Source of the DNA: Dactylorhiza incarnata
Taxonomy: Eukaryota > Streptophyta > Magnoliopsida > Asparagales > Orchidaceae
Direction: 5' to 3'
NCBI GenBank assembly: GCA_033032865.1
Contig: JAWHQI010000049.1
Coordinates: 2,232,001 to 2,296,000, forward strand
Length of the DNA: 64,000 bases
Shown here: positions 21,610 to 32,090 of the stretch, piece by piece
Position numbering within the stretch: the stretch's first letter is position 1
How the letters are laid out: every line of letters begins with the position of its first letter
Notes under the pieces: model-generated
The model's input: only the letters and a program-made list of their open reading frames with translations
Databases searched by the model: none
What the model was told of the DNA's origin: nothing
Position numbers and translations under genes: made by a program

Positions 21610-22618
21610 TTTATTTTGCTAATTTATGGTCTACAATTATCTATTTATGTGGTTTGCATTTAATTATTTATTTCTGTCATTTTTAATTTATGGTGTGCGT
21701 TTCGCCACTGTTTTGGGCTGCTATTAACCTTTTGGATGTACACCATATATAAGGCCAAAAACTCTACCTATGTTATTAGATTTTGATGAAATTGAAAACT
21801 ATTATTTTCCCCCCAAAACCTAAACTTCTCTCTCCCTCTTCCTCTCTCATTGTCGCCGCCCCCCTTGAGGGTTTCTTCCAAGGTTCGGCCGCCCCCCTTC
21901 CTCCTCATCTTCTTTCCTCCATATTCTCTCCTCCACACTATTCGTCCACCACCTTTCATCTCTCCGTTACTCCTTTCATCCACGACTCCAAGTTTTCTCA
22001 TGCAAGAAAGAAAAAGGCTTGGGGTGATCTTCTACGGCGTGAAGCGGGGAAGACGGACGTGTTCTTCATCCTTGTTGCACTTCCCGTGGATCTCGATGGA
22101 AGGCGATCATTTCTTGTGGTTCCAACATCTCGGATCTACTTTTCCGAGAGGGGTAACAAAAAATACTACTCAAGAGATCTTCCTTTCTTTGATAGTCTTG
22201 TGGTGGACGCTTTTTGCGTGGATTTTCGAAGCTTTAATTATCGCGATAGTTTTTATAATAGATCTGTGGTTTTCGTTTGGTTTTCTGATAACTCTCGAGA
22301 GGATTGGCGACCCTCGCTATTTTTTCTAGTTGGGATAGATCCTACCACTTTCGAATCGTGCTTTATTTTTGGTGGATCTATTTTGGTACAACTCCAAGCT
22401 CATCGGAATCAATATTATTCCTTTTAGCCGGAGCGGATTTTGGCCTATAGTCATTCTCCGAACCAAGGGCGGTGTGGCTACCCGTACGTTAGCGCGAAAG
22501 ATAAATAAAATTAATTATGACGGCTGTGTTTCGTTAGTGTTTGGTAAAGAGGGCGTAGAACGTATCGAGAGACGTTGTTGCGTCGTCCGTGTAGGATCAA
22601 TTTGGTCGGCCTACATCA
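21459..22618 (+). repeat. 3' LTR of the chromovirus
   Basis: 1160 bp, partner of 15217-16377. The TATA palindrome is mutated in this copy (CACCATATATAAGGCC). In the first 150 bp I counted about 14 differences, mostly C/T or G/A changes, and the later part looks more alike. Confidence 0.93.
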
Positions 22619-22623
22619 CTTCT

Positions 22624-23185
22624 CCTCTCCATCTCCTCCACAAACCTACATCACCTCTTCTGCCCCTTCCTCCTGGGCCTCCCTTTCTTCCTTCTCCTTC
22701 CCCTCTACTTCCCCTTCAAGACCCGCTGGATCCCCCACCTCCTGGTCCCATTTCTCAGCTTCAGCTATCCAGGAGATGGTTATTACTGCCGTCACGCAGC
22801 ACTGCCTTGCAACCTTCAGATCCCCTCTTATGCGGATCTGGACTCCTCTCGAGTTGAATTTGAGACATTGGTGGAGGGTGGAGGGGACGCATCGGAGAAC
22901 ACTGATTAGCGGCCGTCCGAAGATTGCACTATAGCTGCTGGGGGCATCCACTATGAAGAAGCGGAAATTCCGAGATTGCCCGCCCAGGACCACATGGATC
23001 CCCACACTCCCCCCTCTACCTCCTTCCTCTCTCGGGAGAACCCGAACAACGGGCCATCCGAGGCCAACACCCTCTTGGTTTCCACCTTCATCTCATCGAA
23101 CGCCTTTTTGAAGATGACATTGACGGAGCTTCTATTGTCCACGAGAATCCGGGACACCGTGAAGTTCTCGATGGCGGTCTGGATG
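22624..23185 (-). pseudogene. pol: Tat protease, C-terminal part
   Basis: Minus-strand frames show the active-site region ILVDNRSSVNVIFKKAF (from 23190) and, in another frame, FFIVDAPSSYSAIFGRPL and a PSTLHQCLKF block followed by RGDLKVARQCC. These match Tat proteases. The active-site motif, normally D-x-G-S-S, has Arg in place of Gly, which should abolish activity. The piece is bounded by two insertions: the chromovirus on the left and copia element K on the right. Confidence 0.82.
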
Positions 23186-23190
23186 ACCAA

Positions 23191-24330
23191 TGTTAAATTT
23201 TTGAAGTGGAAGTAGAGTTGTGCTGGGCGGTCCGCGGATTGGAGACCGCAAAGACCGTGTGGTCTGCGCTGGTTCTCTAGCTGGTTGTGTCTCAGGCGGG
23301 CTGTTCTGGGCAGTCTGATCTGGGAGACTGTTATCTATCCGTGCGGCTTGCGCGGGTTATTCTGGCGACTTGTCCTAAGTCAGCCAGATGTTATTGGTCC
23401 GCCTTCTTTAGAAGAAGATCGGGCGGTCTGCCTTATTGAGATCGCGGTGACCAAGCGGTTTGGTTGTAACCGCAAGGTTTAATAAAGAGCTGAGAGCTAT
23501 GCTGAGCTCGGGCGATCTGCTTTGTGAGACCGCTCGCGATCTGATGGGCTGTTATTGTATCCCGGTTTGTGCGGTGACGACATCCATCTGTTTTCCTATA
23601 AATATGGGTGCAGGTACTGTCATTAATAACGAGAACAATAAGAACCCAAGTTGGCTTGATTCTGCCGGTCTCAGTTTGAGGTCATGCAGTCTGTGATTTT
23701 GTCTGACCGTTTTGTGTGTTTGCAAGTTAGCGGCTAGCAGCTCGCGGTCAGCTTGTCTTCTTTCTTCCAGCTTTGAATAAACCAGTCCGGGCGAACTGTG
23801 TTTAGGTGTTCTTGGTCTGGTGCAGCGTACTCAGTTGATCAGGCGGTCATAAGTGGTCAGGCGGTTTTGAGTTGCGGTCTGTCACAGATAACAGTTTCCC
23901 TATTCAGAGTTCGTGGATTCTTCTGTAATCAAGACCATGCGGTCTGGGCGATCAAAAAGTGCGGACTGTGTTTGTTTTCAGCAGAGGAATAAAGCAACAG
24001 GTCGGCGGTCTGTGGTTGCGGTCTGGCAGGTGCGGCTTGTACTCTGTTCGCGCGGTCTCAGCGGCTACCATCTGGCTTGTCTGTTCACGTGGTCTGGCAG
24101 TCTCATATTGTCAGGTCCCTGAAGCTTGTTTACCTTTATGTTTTGTGCTTGTCTCCTCTGTGATTCTTATGAATTATGTCTCGCCATGTATACCTCGCTT
24201 TGTAAAGAGATAGTTAAAATCATAGCACTATTCGGTCTTCCCATTGTCATTGCTCTGCTACACTTGTGGAAGGTTTTGTGAAGTGATTCCGCATTTTTTA
24301 CTTCATCTCCGGATCTCAAGTTTTTTAAGA
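23191..24330 (+). repeat. 5' LTR of copia K
   Basis: It starts TGTTAAATTTTTGAAGTGG. TATA-like CCTATAAATAT is at 23595-23605. It is unusually dense in GCGGTCT and its complement. The terminal base pair is GA instead of CA at 24329-24330. Confidence 0.92.
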
Positions 24331-24346
24331 TGGTATCAGAGGGAGG
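24331..24346 (+). other. Primer binding site of copia K
   Basis: TGGTATCAGAGGGAGG follows the LTR with no spacer. It fits initiator tRNA-Met with a mismatch near its end. Confidence 0.8.
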
Positions 24347-24422
24347 TTGTTGGGGTTGTTGAGTAGAAATTGTTGATACTTCTCTCGGGTTTCTCAAGTG
24401 GTTTGCAATCAGTGGGATAGCA

Positions 24423-25370
24423 GTGGAAGGAGGATATGCTAGAGGTCTTGGTATTAGGCTCCTTATGCAGACTAACTTTAATAAGTTGAAGTCTTGCATG
24501 GAGAGATATCTTCTTGGCAAGGATTTGTGGGAGGTTGTAGGAGGAGAAGCAAGACAAGCTGTTGTTTCTGCTGAAGGGAATGCAGAGCTCGTGAAGGCTT
24601 GGAGAAGAACGAATGCTAAGGAGGAGTTCACTCTCAAGAGAGCTATCATTCCGGAGTTGTTTGATCACATCATCGGATGCGGATCAGCTGCTGAAATTTG
24701 GACAGCCTTGGATGGCTTGTTCAATAAGAAGAATGTAGCTAGGCTACAATTCTTGGAGAATGAGTTGGCGAAAGCAACTCAGGGGGATTTGTCTATCTCA
24801 ACGTTCTTCTTGAATATGAAGAACCTCTGTGCATAGATATCGGCTTTCGACCCGGATGATCCTATCTCAGAAGCTAAGCTGAAGAGGCACATAATTCGCG
24901 GCTTGCAGAGGGAGTATGTGGCCTTTGTTACTTCTGTTCAAGGCTGGGCCAATCAGCCTTCATTGTTGGAGCTGGAGAACTTACTTGCTTCGCAGGAAAG
25001 TTTGCCTAAGCAAATGGCTGGGATGTCTGTCTCTATGGGAGAAGGTGAGGTTCTCTTTTCTGGCAAGAAGAAGAGATGGGACAAGAAGAAGAAGACATCT
25101 GGAGATGATGGTCCATCTACTTCATATCAGCAGGAGAGGAGCTATGCTCCTGAGCGTGATGGGAAGTAGCAGGAAGGACCTAGATGCTTCAGGTGCAACA
25201 AGCTTGGTCATTTTAAAAGAGACTACAAGGCCAATATTTAGCCAGGGCATGCTGCAGGGAATGAGGAGGCTGGTTCCAATTCTGAAGGTAGTTGGGGTGG
25301 TGGAGGTGCATTCATGACGGGCACGTGTGTTCGGGCCATGGCTTCCATCAACTATCAAGATGATTAGATA
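24423..25370 (+). pseudogene. gag: Copia K gag
   Basis: The first frame (to 24836) has QTNFNKLKSCMERYLLGKDL and AEIWTALDGLFNKKNVARL, the copia gag fold. It stops with TAG at 24834. The reading continues in frame with KLKRHIIRGLQREYVAFVTS, a Lys-rich linker and a stop at 25167, then a zinc knuckle CFRCNKLGHFKRDYK in which the last Cys is Tyr. No single ATG is convincing as the start. Confidence 0.85.
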
Positions 25371-25658
25371 GTGGACTCTGGGTGTGGTCATCACCTCACC
25401 GGGGATGAGTCAAAGTTCTCCTCATTGCAAGCATATACAGGTAATGACGCTATCATTACGGCTGATGATACTATTCATGCAGTTGAGAAGGAGGGTGTGG
25501 TTTCATTGAATGATGATAGAGAAACTCTTACATTGAAGAGTGTCTATCATGTTCCGGGAATGAAGAAGAACCTCTTCTCAGTGACCAATACGGTTGATGC
25601 TGGCTATCACGTTCTGTTCGGTCCAATATAAGTGAAAGTTCTCTGAAATGTTTCAGCG
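25371..25658 (+). pseudogene. pol: Copia K protease
   Basis: Active site IVDSGCGHHLTGDESKF at about 25368-25415, with KSVYHVPGMKKNLFSV near the C-terminus, as in copia proteases. TAG just upstream (25365) and TAA at 25629 interrupt the polyprotein. Confidence 0.85.
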
Positions 25659-27722
25659 GTGAAAGCTGAGGTCACTCATGTTGGGAGACGGGTGAAGGAC
25701 TTGTTTGTTCTTTCAACAAGTTCTTATGTTGATAAGATGAGGGCTAATGACAGTGCTGTTATCTGGCATGAAAGACTTGGGCATGTTGGGATGGATAAGT
25801 TGAAAGTTATGGCGGAAAGACGCTTGATGAAAGGTCTGCCTAGCTTGTCATCTTTCGGCGATGGTCACGTTTGTGCAGGTTGTCAGTTTGGTAAAGCTCA
25901 CTGCTTTCCATTTGACAATTCACAAAGCAGATGTAAAAGACCATTGGAGTGCATCCATGGTGATCTGTTTGGACCTACCAACACTGCCAGTCTTAGAGGT
26001 AGCAGGTATATGCTGATTTTGGTTGATGACTTCACCAGATATACTTGGGTATATTTTCTGAAGGAGAAGTCAGAGGCGTTCGAAAGGTTTGTGGAGTTCA
26101 AGGAGCTGGTGGAAGGTCGGCTAAACCTGCGGGTGAAGAGGTTCAAATCTGACAATGGAGGGGAGTTCACCTCCAAGGCGTTCTTTAACTTCTGCAAGAA
26201 GCATGGCATCCAAAGGGAGCTTTCTTGTGCTCACACTCCACAATATAACGGAGTTGCAGAGCGGAAGATCCATCACCTGGCGGAGACCTGCAAATGTTGG
26301 CTTCATGCCAAGAGTATCCCAAAGTCCTTATGGGCAGAGGGAATGTCTTGTGCGGCCTATGTTATCAACCAGATGCCTCTCAGTCCCATCAACATGAAGA
26401 CCCCTCATGAGTTGATGTTCAAGGAGAATCCAAGCGTGGAACACTTTCGAGTGTTTGGTTCTACCTGCTATGTGCATGTTCCGGATGCCCTTCGAACGAA
26501 GCTAGATGCTAAGGCAAGGAAACTAGTCTTCGTCGGTTATGATGACCGGAAGAAAGGGTGGAGATGCATGGATCCCGAGACCCGGAGATATGTGGTCTCT
26601 AGGGATGTGGTATTCGATGAGCTGACGTCATACGAAGGTAGCTTTTCTATTGAGTTACAAGGAAGCAGGGTAGATGGTGGACCAGTAGAAGCTGCACGGG
26701 AAGTTCTGGTGGAGTTACCTGTTTCTCCAGGTTCTCCTGGTATTTCTAGCTCTAGGTCAGGTGCTTCAGGTTCTGGAAGCAGGGGGAGAGATGCTCCATG
26801 TTTAACTGAAAGGAGAGCTAGTCCAGAATCTATAGTAGAAGAGGTGGTTCAGAGTCAAGCTCTGAGGAGGTCCAAGAGGACCATTATTCCACCTGATTGG
26901 TATACGGGCAGGAACTTGGTGAGCTTTGTCTCATGTTTCTTTGCAGGTCCCCTGGATGAGAGAGAGACATCTCATTATGAAAGTGTCATTGGAGTGAAGG
27001 AGTGGGAAGGAGCCATGGATGAAGAGATGGCTTCCCTCAGGAAGAATGAGACTTGGGACTTGGTGCCTAAGGTTGAGGGAGTTACTCCGGTGACTTGCAA
27101 GTGGGTTTTCAAACTGAAGAAGAAGGCTGATGGAAGTACTGAGCGATACAAGGCTCGCCTTGTAGCTCGAGGTTTCTCTTATAAGTATGGAGATGATTAT
27201 GAAGAAACATTTAGCCCTGTTGCCATGATGACTTCGGTCCGAGTGGTGATCGCATTGGCAGCTTGCCAAGTGTGGAAGATTTGGCAACTCGACGTAAAAA
27301 ATGCTTTCTTATATGGCGAGATTGATAAGGATATCTTCATGGATCAACCACCTGGTTATGTATCCGAAGAGCTCCCAAGATATGTTTGCAAGATCAAGAA
27401 GGCTCTTTACGGCTTGAAGCAAGCGCTTCGGGCGTGGTACGGGAAGATCGCAGAATACCTCCAGTTCTGCGGATATTTTGCTTCTGGTTCAGATTCAAGC
27501 TTATTCGTAAAGAAGATGGGGGAGCTTCTGGTCTTGGTGCTGCTATACATTGACGATATGATCGTCACGGGGAATTCTGAAGTGGAGGTAGCTAGGGTTC
27601 ATACTGAGCTAGCTATCAGATACGAGATGAAGGATTTGGGTGAGCTCCACCATTTCCTTGGGCTCAAAGTGGAGAGGAAAGAGTGCGGCATGCTCATTTT
27701 CCAAAAAGGCTATGCGGATTGA
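25659..27722 (+). CDS. pol: Copia K integrase and reverse transcriptase (687-codon open stretch)
   Basis: Integrase begins with the zinc-binding segment WHERLGHVGMDKLKV ... CAGCQFGKAH. The core has HGDLFGPTNTASLRGSRYM, VDDFTRYTWVYFL, FKSDNGGEFTSKAF and PQYNGVAERK, so the catalytic acids appear intact. After a Ser/Gly-rich linker, RT has CKWVFKLKKKADGSTERYKA, QLDVKNAFLYGEIDKDIF, ALYGLKQALRAWY and the catalytic YIDDMIVTG. TGA at 27720 ends the frame after RT. This is the best preserved copia coding stretch in the window. Confidence 0.92.
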   Translation: MKAEVTHVGRRVKDLFVLSTSSYVDKMRANDSAVIWHERLGHVGMDKLKVMAERRLMKGLPSLSSFGDGHVCAGCQFGKAHCFPFDNSQSRCKRPLECIHGDLFGPTNTASLRGSRYMLILVDDFTRYTWVYFLKEKSEAFERFVEFKELVEGRLNLRVKRFKSDNGGEFTSKAFFNFCKKHGIQRELSCAHTPQYNGVAERKIHHLAETCKCWLHAKSIPKSLWAEGMSCAAYVINQMPLSPINMKTPHELMFKENPSVEHFRVFGSTCYVHVPDALRTKLDAKARKLVFVGYDDRKKGWRCMDPETRRYVVSRDVVFDELTSYEGSFSIELQGSRVDGGPVEAAREVLVELPVSPGSPGISSSRSGASGSGSRGRDAPCLTERRASPESIVEEVVQSQALRRSKRTIIPPDWYTGRNLVSFVSCFFAGPLDERETSHYESVIGVKEWEGAMDEEMASLRKNETWDLVPKVEGVTPVTCKWVFKLKKKADGSTERYKARLVARGFSYKYGDDYEETFSPVAMMTSVRVVIALAACQVWKIWQLDVKNAFLYGEIDKDIFMDQPPGYVSEELPRYVCKIKKALYGLKQALRAWYGKIAEYLQFCGYFASGSDSSLFVKKMGELLVLVLLYIDDMIVTGNSEVEVARVHTELAIRYEMKDLGELHHFLGLKVERKECGMLIFQKGYAD

Positions 27723-28560
27723 ATCGTTAAAAGATTCGACATGGAAGGGGGAAGAGCAGCTCTACTCCACTGGAGGTTGGAGTTCATCTTCGGCGAGATG
27801 AAGGGAAGAGCAGCTCTACTCCACTGGAGGTTGGAGTTCATCTTCGGCGAGATGAAGGGAAGGTTCTTACCGATCCTTTGGTGTTCCGAGCTTTGGTTGG
27901 AAGTCTGATATACTTGATGATCACGAGGCCAGATATTGCCTAAGCAATTGGCAGGGTCAGTTTATGGCAGAGCCTCGAAAAACTCATCTTGTGGCGGCTA
28001 GGAGTATCTTGAAGTATGTCAAATTTACCACAGATTTGGGTCTCTTCTACGGGAGAGATTCGAGCTTTTGTTTGCATGGGTACATCGATGCTGATTATGG
28101 AGGAGATTCAGATGATCGGAGATCGACGTCTGGATATGTCTTTATGTCAGGCTCTACAGCTATATCATGGTGCAGCAAGAAGCAGGATTCTGTGTTTGTC
28201 TCTACCACGGAAGTGGAGTACAAAGCTTTAGCTTTGGTGGCTTAGGATGCCATCCTGCTTAGGAGGCTTGTGGAGGACATTCATTGGGAAATGCGAGGTC
28301 CTACTCTGCTATGTGGTGACAACGAGAGTGCTCTCAAACTGGTGAACAATCCAGTTTGTCACGCGCGTACGAAGCACATAGAGATTCATCACCATTTCAT
28401 TCGTAAGAAGATGTTGGAGGGATCTCTAACTGTGGATCATGTGCAGAGCAAGGAGAACGTTGCTGACATATTTACTAAGCCGCTGGCGAAGGGAACATTT
28501 GGTCGGTTGCGGAGTTTGCTTGGGCTGACTTCCACTTCCCACTTCAAGGGGGAGTGTTAA
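27723..28560 (+). pseudogene. pol: Copia K RT end and RNase H
   Basis: After the stop at 27720, a 54-bp tandem duplication (27751-27804 and 27805-27858) and a frame change separate RT from RNase H. RNase H has YIDADYGGDSDDRRSTSGYV, ISWCSKKQDSVFVSTTEVEY and, after a TAG near 28243, LLCGDNESALKLVNNP and KENVADIFTKPL, the usual copia ending. The stop at 28558 overlaps the LTR start. Confidence 0.88.
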
Positions 28561-29698
28561 ATTTTTGAAGTGGAAGTGGAGTTGTACTGGGCGGTCTGCG
28601 GATTGGAGACCGCAGAGACCGCGCGGTCTGCGCTGGTTCTCTGGCCGGTTGTATCTCAGGCGGGCTGTTCTGGGCAGTCTGATCTGGGAGACCGTTATCT
28701 GTCCGGGCGGCTTGCGCGGGTTGTTCTGGCGACTTGTCCTAAATCGTCTAGATGTTCTTGGTCCGCCTTCTTTGGAAGAAGACCGAGCGGTCTGCCTTAT
28801 TGAGACCGCGCTGACCGAGCGGTTTGGTTATTACCGCAAGGTTTAATAAAGAGCTGATAGGTATGCTGAGCTCGGGCGGTCTGCTTTGGGAGACCGCTCG
28901 TGATCTGATAGGCGGTTATTGAATCACGGTTTGTGCGGTGACGACATCCGTTTGTTCGCCTATAAACAAGGGTGCAGGGCCCGTCATTAATAATGAGAAC
29001 TGTAAGAACCCAAGTTGACTAGATTGTGTCGGTCTCAGTTTGAGGTCGTGCGGTCTGAGATTTTGTCTGACCGGTTTGTGTGTTCACAGGTTAGCGGCTA
29101 GCAGCTCGCGGTCAGCTTGTTTCCTTTCTTTCTTCCAGCTTTGAATAAACTAGTCCGGGCGAACTGTGTTTAAGTGTTCTTGGTCTGGTGCATGGGACTC
29201 AGTTGATCAGGCGGTCTTAAGTGGCCAGGTGGTCTTTAGTTGCAGTCTATCACAGATAGTAGTTTCCCTGTTCAGAGTTCGCAGATTCTTCTGTGATCAA
29301 GACTGTGCGGTATAGGCAATCAAGAAGTGCGGACTGTGTTTGTTTTCAGCAGAGGAATAAAGCAGCAGGTCAATGGTCTGTGGTTGTGGTCTGGCAGGTG
29401 CGGCTTGTACTCTATTCGCGCAGTCTCAGGGGCTACCGTCTGGATTGTATGTTTGCACAGTCTGGCCGTCTCAAATTGTCAGGTCACTGCAGCTTGTTTA
29501 CCTTTGTGTTTTGCGATTCTCTCCTCTGTGATTCTTATGAATCATGTCTCGTCATGTATACCTCGCTTTGTAAGGAGATAGTTAATATCATAACACTATT
29601 CGGTCTTCCCATTGTCATTGTTGTGCTACACTTGTGGAAGGTTTTGTGAAGTGATTCCGCATTTTTTACATCATCTTCGGACCTGAAGTTTTTTAACA
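28555..29698 (+). repeat. 3' LTR of copia K
   Basis: 1144 bp, TGTTAA to TTAACA, preceded by the purine tract AAGGGGGAG. It matches 23191-24330. Confidence 0.92.
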
Positions 29699-29703
29699 AC
29701 CAA

Positions 29704-29889
29704 AGCATCGCAGAAAGGGTCCTCATGACCCGGCATGTCCCTTTGAGAGAAAGTAATTTTTTCTGCCGGGGGTGGGTTCGTGGATGTCGAAGCCACGCTC
29801 CGGCGGTAGATGGTATGGAGGCTCGCCTTGCGGGTTGCCTCCACCCCTACTCCCTCGTTGATCACTCTGATCCCTCCTCGGGTCCCCAC
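29704..29889 (-). pseudogene. pol: Tat gag-protease junction
   Basis: Minus-strand frame with EKITFSQRDMPGHEDPFCDA, which in Tat elements directly precedes the protease active-site region. Together with 23185 downward it forms one protease cut by copia K. Confidence 0.75.
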
Positions 29890-31230
29890 ATCGACCCGGT
29901 CCTCGCACCTTTCCTCCTCTTATTCCCGGGGCAGGACCTCCTCAATCCTCAGCTGCTGCTGCTATCGCGGCGCCGACACTCTAGCCCTCTTCGTCTCCCT
30001 GACCCCCATGGAAGTTACCCCCTCCCGGGGCGTAATCTCTCCCTTGACCCTGTATTCCTCCACCCTGCTGCCTCCATCCCCCCTCCGGGGCCTGGAGCTC
30101 TTCTCTTCTCCGCACCTCCTGCTGCCTGACCTCTGACTCACTGAGCTTTGCTATCCTCCTGGTGAGCTCCGGATTGGCCTCCTCACTTTCAATTTCCTCC
30201 GCCACCCTCTCCATCAACTCCTCGTAGGAGACAGGGGCCTTTCTCTTCAAAGCCATCTTGAAGAAACTTTCCTTCAGCCCGACCGTGAAGGCAAGATGGA
30301 GGGCAAACACAGGCATCTCCTGGGTGAGTAGCACCTCCTCCTGGAACTGACCCGCATAGCGAGCCAACGACTCCTTGGGTACTGCTTCACCTTAAAGAGG
30401 GACTCGGCATCCTTCTTCCTCTTCTTTGAAGTCGAAAACAACAACAAGAAGCTTTGATGTTAGTCCTCAAATGCGTAGATTGATCCAACAAGGAGTTGAT
30501 GGAACTAGTCCCTGGCCTTCTCTTTCAAGGTGACGACAAAGAGCCTACACTTGAAAGCATCTGACATCGGCTGGATAGAAACAGAGTCCTCGAATGAATG
30601 CATGTGCTAGACAGGGTCATCCCTGCCGTGGTAGTAGACTCTGTCCCATTCCCTGAACCCTTACGGAACGGGTGCGGAAAGCACCAGCTCGCAAAAGGGG
30701 CTCCCTCCACCTGCTACCCTTTCCTGCTCCACTCGCCCCCCGAGCTCTCTCGCCAGGCTAGAGCTTGCTGGGGCCATGATCGCGAGAGCCATACTCACCA
30801 GAACCGCTCCTACGGGTGCCGCGCCCACTGGAACCGCGCTCATCTGCGCCGCGCTCGCCTGCCCCGCGCTCGCCTGCCATGCATTCGCCTTCCCCGTGCT
30901 CTCTTGCCCTGCACTCTCTTGTCCCGTGCTCGCCTGCCCTGCGCTCGCCTGTCCCGTGCTCGCCGGACTGGCGAACAACACTCGCCCCTCCAGGTCTTGC
31001 ACTGACCCCCCGACCACTTCCTTTCCAGCCCTTCCTCCCGGAGCATTCTCGCCAGCCACTGCTGGAGGATGGAATGCCTGAGACACCGGGGTCGCAAACT
31101 CGCTTCGCAATGCTACGACTGCGAACCCAAGGGTGTCGAGGACTTCCCTCCTGAAGTCTGAGAACATCCTTGGCGTCACCACAAGGGGTGACCCGCAAAA
31201 CTCCTTGCCCTGCTCTTCCTCTCCTGTCAT
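29890..31230 (-). pseudogene. gag: Tat gag
   Basis: The start MTGEEEQGKEFCGSPLVV at 31230 lies about 40 bp after the candidate PBS. Residues about 80-130 (30990-30840) are a run of degenerate TGQASAGQE-like pentapeptides. The capsid region, read in other frames at about 30640-30380, shows HSFEDSVSIQPMSDAFKCRL, FVVTLKEKARD and LFSTSKKRKKDAESLF, the retrotransposon gag domain. It continues in 30367-29981 with FQEEVLLTQEMPVFAL and KRKAPVSYEELMERVAEEIE. The C-terminal part is Gln/Gly/Arg-rich. I saw no clear zinc knuckle. Several stops and frame changes show it is dead. Confidence 0.8.
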
Positions 31231-31268
31231 GTCCCTTCCTTGGAATTTTCCTAGACTAGCTACACTCC

Positions 31269-31285
31269 ACGCTCACCGCACCAAA
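31269..31285 (-). other. Candidate primer binding site of the Tat element
   Basis: Minus-strand TGGTGCGGTGAGCGTGG lies about 4 bp inside the inferred LTR end. I cannot name the tRNA. Confidence 0.45.
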
Positions 31286-31289
31286 ATAT

Positions 31290-32090
31290 TGAAACCAATT
31301 TCTCAGTCTCTTGTGAAGTTCGGGCACTCAACGAGTTGAGGGGCAGCTAGCCCTTACTTATCCCTCGGAAAGAGAAGACTGGAGATTCAGAATTAGACTA
31401 AGACCTTAGTCACAGCGAGGAGGTACCACCACAACCCCGGAAAATCGTTGAGCACTTCCCCTCCCAAGCCAAAGTTGTGACTGCGCACCTTGGAGAGCTA
31501 GAAAGCTAAACCAAAGTAACCTAAGGAAGAAGAAGCTCAGAATATGAGATTGGAATCCTCTCCCAAGGTGCCCTTCAAGGTCTATTTATAGTTTTTTGTT
31601 CATGGTCTGTTAATATCGGAATTCCACCTTTTGGTTTTACTAAACGCACCCCAATTTGGCCTGCTAATAGCCAAACTCCGCTGTTTGGAGGGGCTAACGG
31701 CAGACCACTAGGGGCAAAGGGGCAATGTCACCTCTGGCCCCTTTGCCGGGCGAGTGGTCCTTCCAGGTACCACTCGCCGACCCTTGGGCGAGCACCAACT
31801 CGCTAGTGGCCCGTAAGGGCGCCACTCGCTACCCGGCCCGATCGCTTAACTCTTGTCACGAGTGGCCCGTGAGAGTGCCACTCGCAACTCTGGCCTATTC
31901 GCGCTCGCGCGGCTCTCACCGCGAGTAGTCCGTGAAGGACTGTTGCCAAGCTAAACTTCTTGCCCGCTCTAATGCGAGGGCACTACACGCGAGTGGTCTT
32001 CAAGAACCCCACTCGCTGTTCGCTCTCGCCCGGGGTGTCGCACCTGGCTTGGTTCCGTTTTCTGGCTCTGGGCGAACCCGAGGTTGTACA
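31290..32090 (-). repeat. 5' LTR of the Tat element
   Basis: The outer end TGTACAACC (minus strand) matches the 3' LTR at 88. The inner end is inferred from a TG dinucleotide at 31290 next to the candidate PBS and is less certain. A minus-strand TATA box CTATAAATAGA lies at about 31580-31590. Repeated GCGAGTGG and CCACTCGC motifs fill the U3 part. Confidence 0.75.

Larger units (their letters stand above)
15217..22618 (+). mobile_element. Ty3/gypsy chromovirus, inserted in Tat pol
   Basis: LTRs lie at 15217-16377 and 21459-22618, starting TGACGGCGAC and ending CCTACATCA. The 5-bp target duplication CTTCT is at 15212-15216 and 22619-22623. The PBS is at 16381 and the PPT at 21447-21457. The 7.4-kb element encodes gag, protease, RT, RNase H, integrase and a C-terminal chromodomain-like segment in nearly one frame. 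In-frame stops at 17541, 18648 and 18741 and a frameshift near 21200 disable it. I could not place it with confidence among the CRM, Reina and Galadriel chromovirus groups. Confidence 0.94.
23191..29698 (+). mobile_element. Ty1/copia retrotransposon K, inserted in Tat protease
   Basis: LTRs are at 23191-24330 and 28555-29698, with termini TGTTAA and TTAACA (TTAAGA in the 5' copy). The target duplication ACCAA is at 23186-23190 and 29699-29703. The PBS follows directly at 24331 and the PPT precedes 28555. The domain order gag, protease, integrase, RT, RNase H is that of Ty1/copia. At least five in-frame stops and a frameshift with a 54-bp duplication near 27750 disable it. I do not assign the copia lineage. 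Confidence 0.94.
1..32090 (-). mobile_element. Tat-lineage Ty3/gypsy retrotransposon, minus strand, 3' LTR cut by window edge
   Basis: Read on the minus strand the order is 5' LTR (32090-31290), gag, protease, RT, RNase H, a second (archaeal-type) RNase H, integrase, tandem repeats, two oppositely oriented ORFs, PPT, and 3' LTR ending at 88. The two LTR ends match: both carry the GGGTGTCGCACCTGG block and end in a TACA terminus. A double RNase H, and extra antisense ORFs between pol and the 3' LTR, are known traits of the Tat/Ogre/Retand lineage. Three later insertions (1566-7989, 15217-22618, 23191-29698) split it. Removing them and their duplicated targets leaves about 11.7 kb. Stops and frameshifts in gag and pol make it defective. 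Its own target duplication cannot be checked because the left end lies outside the window. Confidence 0.88.

Noticed and set aside
30598..31154. Plus-strand Cys/Pro/Ala-rich frames opposite Tat gag
   Set aside because: These are the complement of the gag pentapeptide minisatellite and have no independent support.
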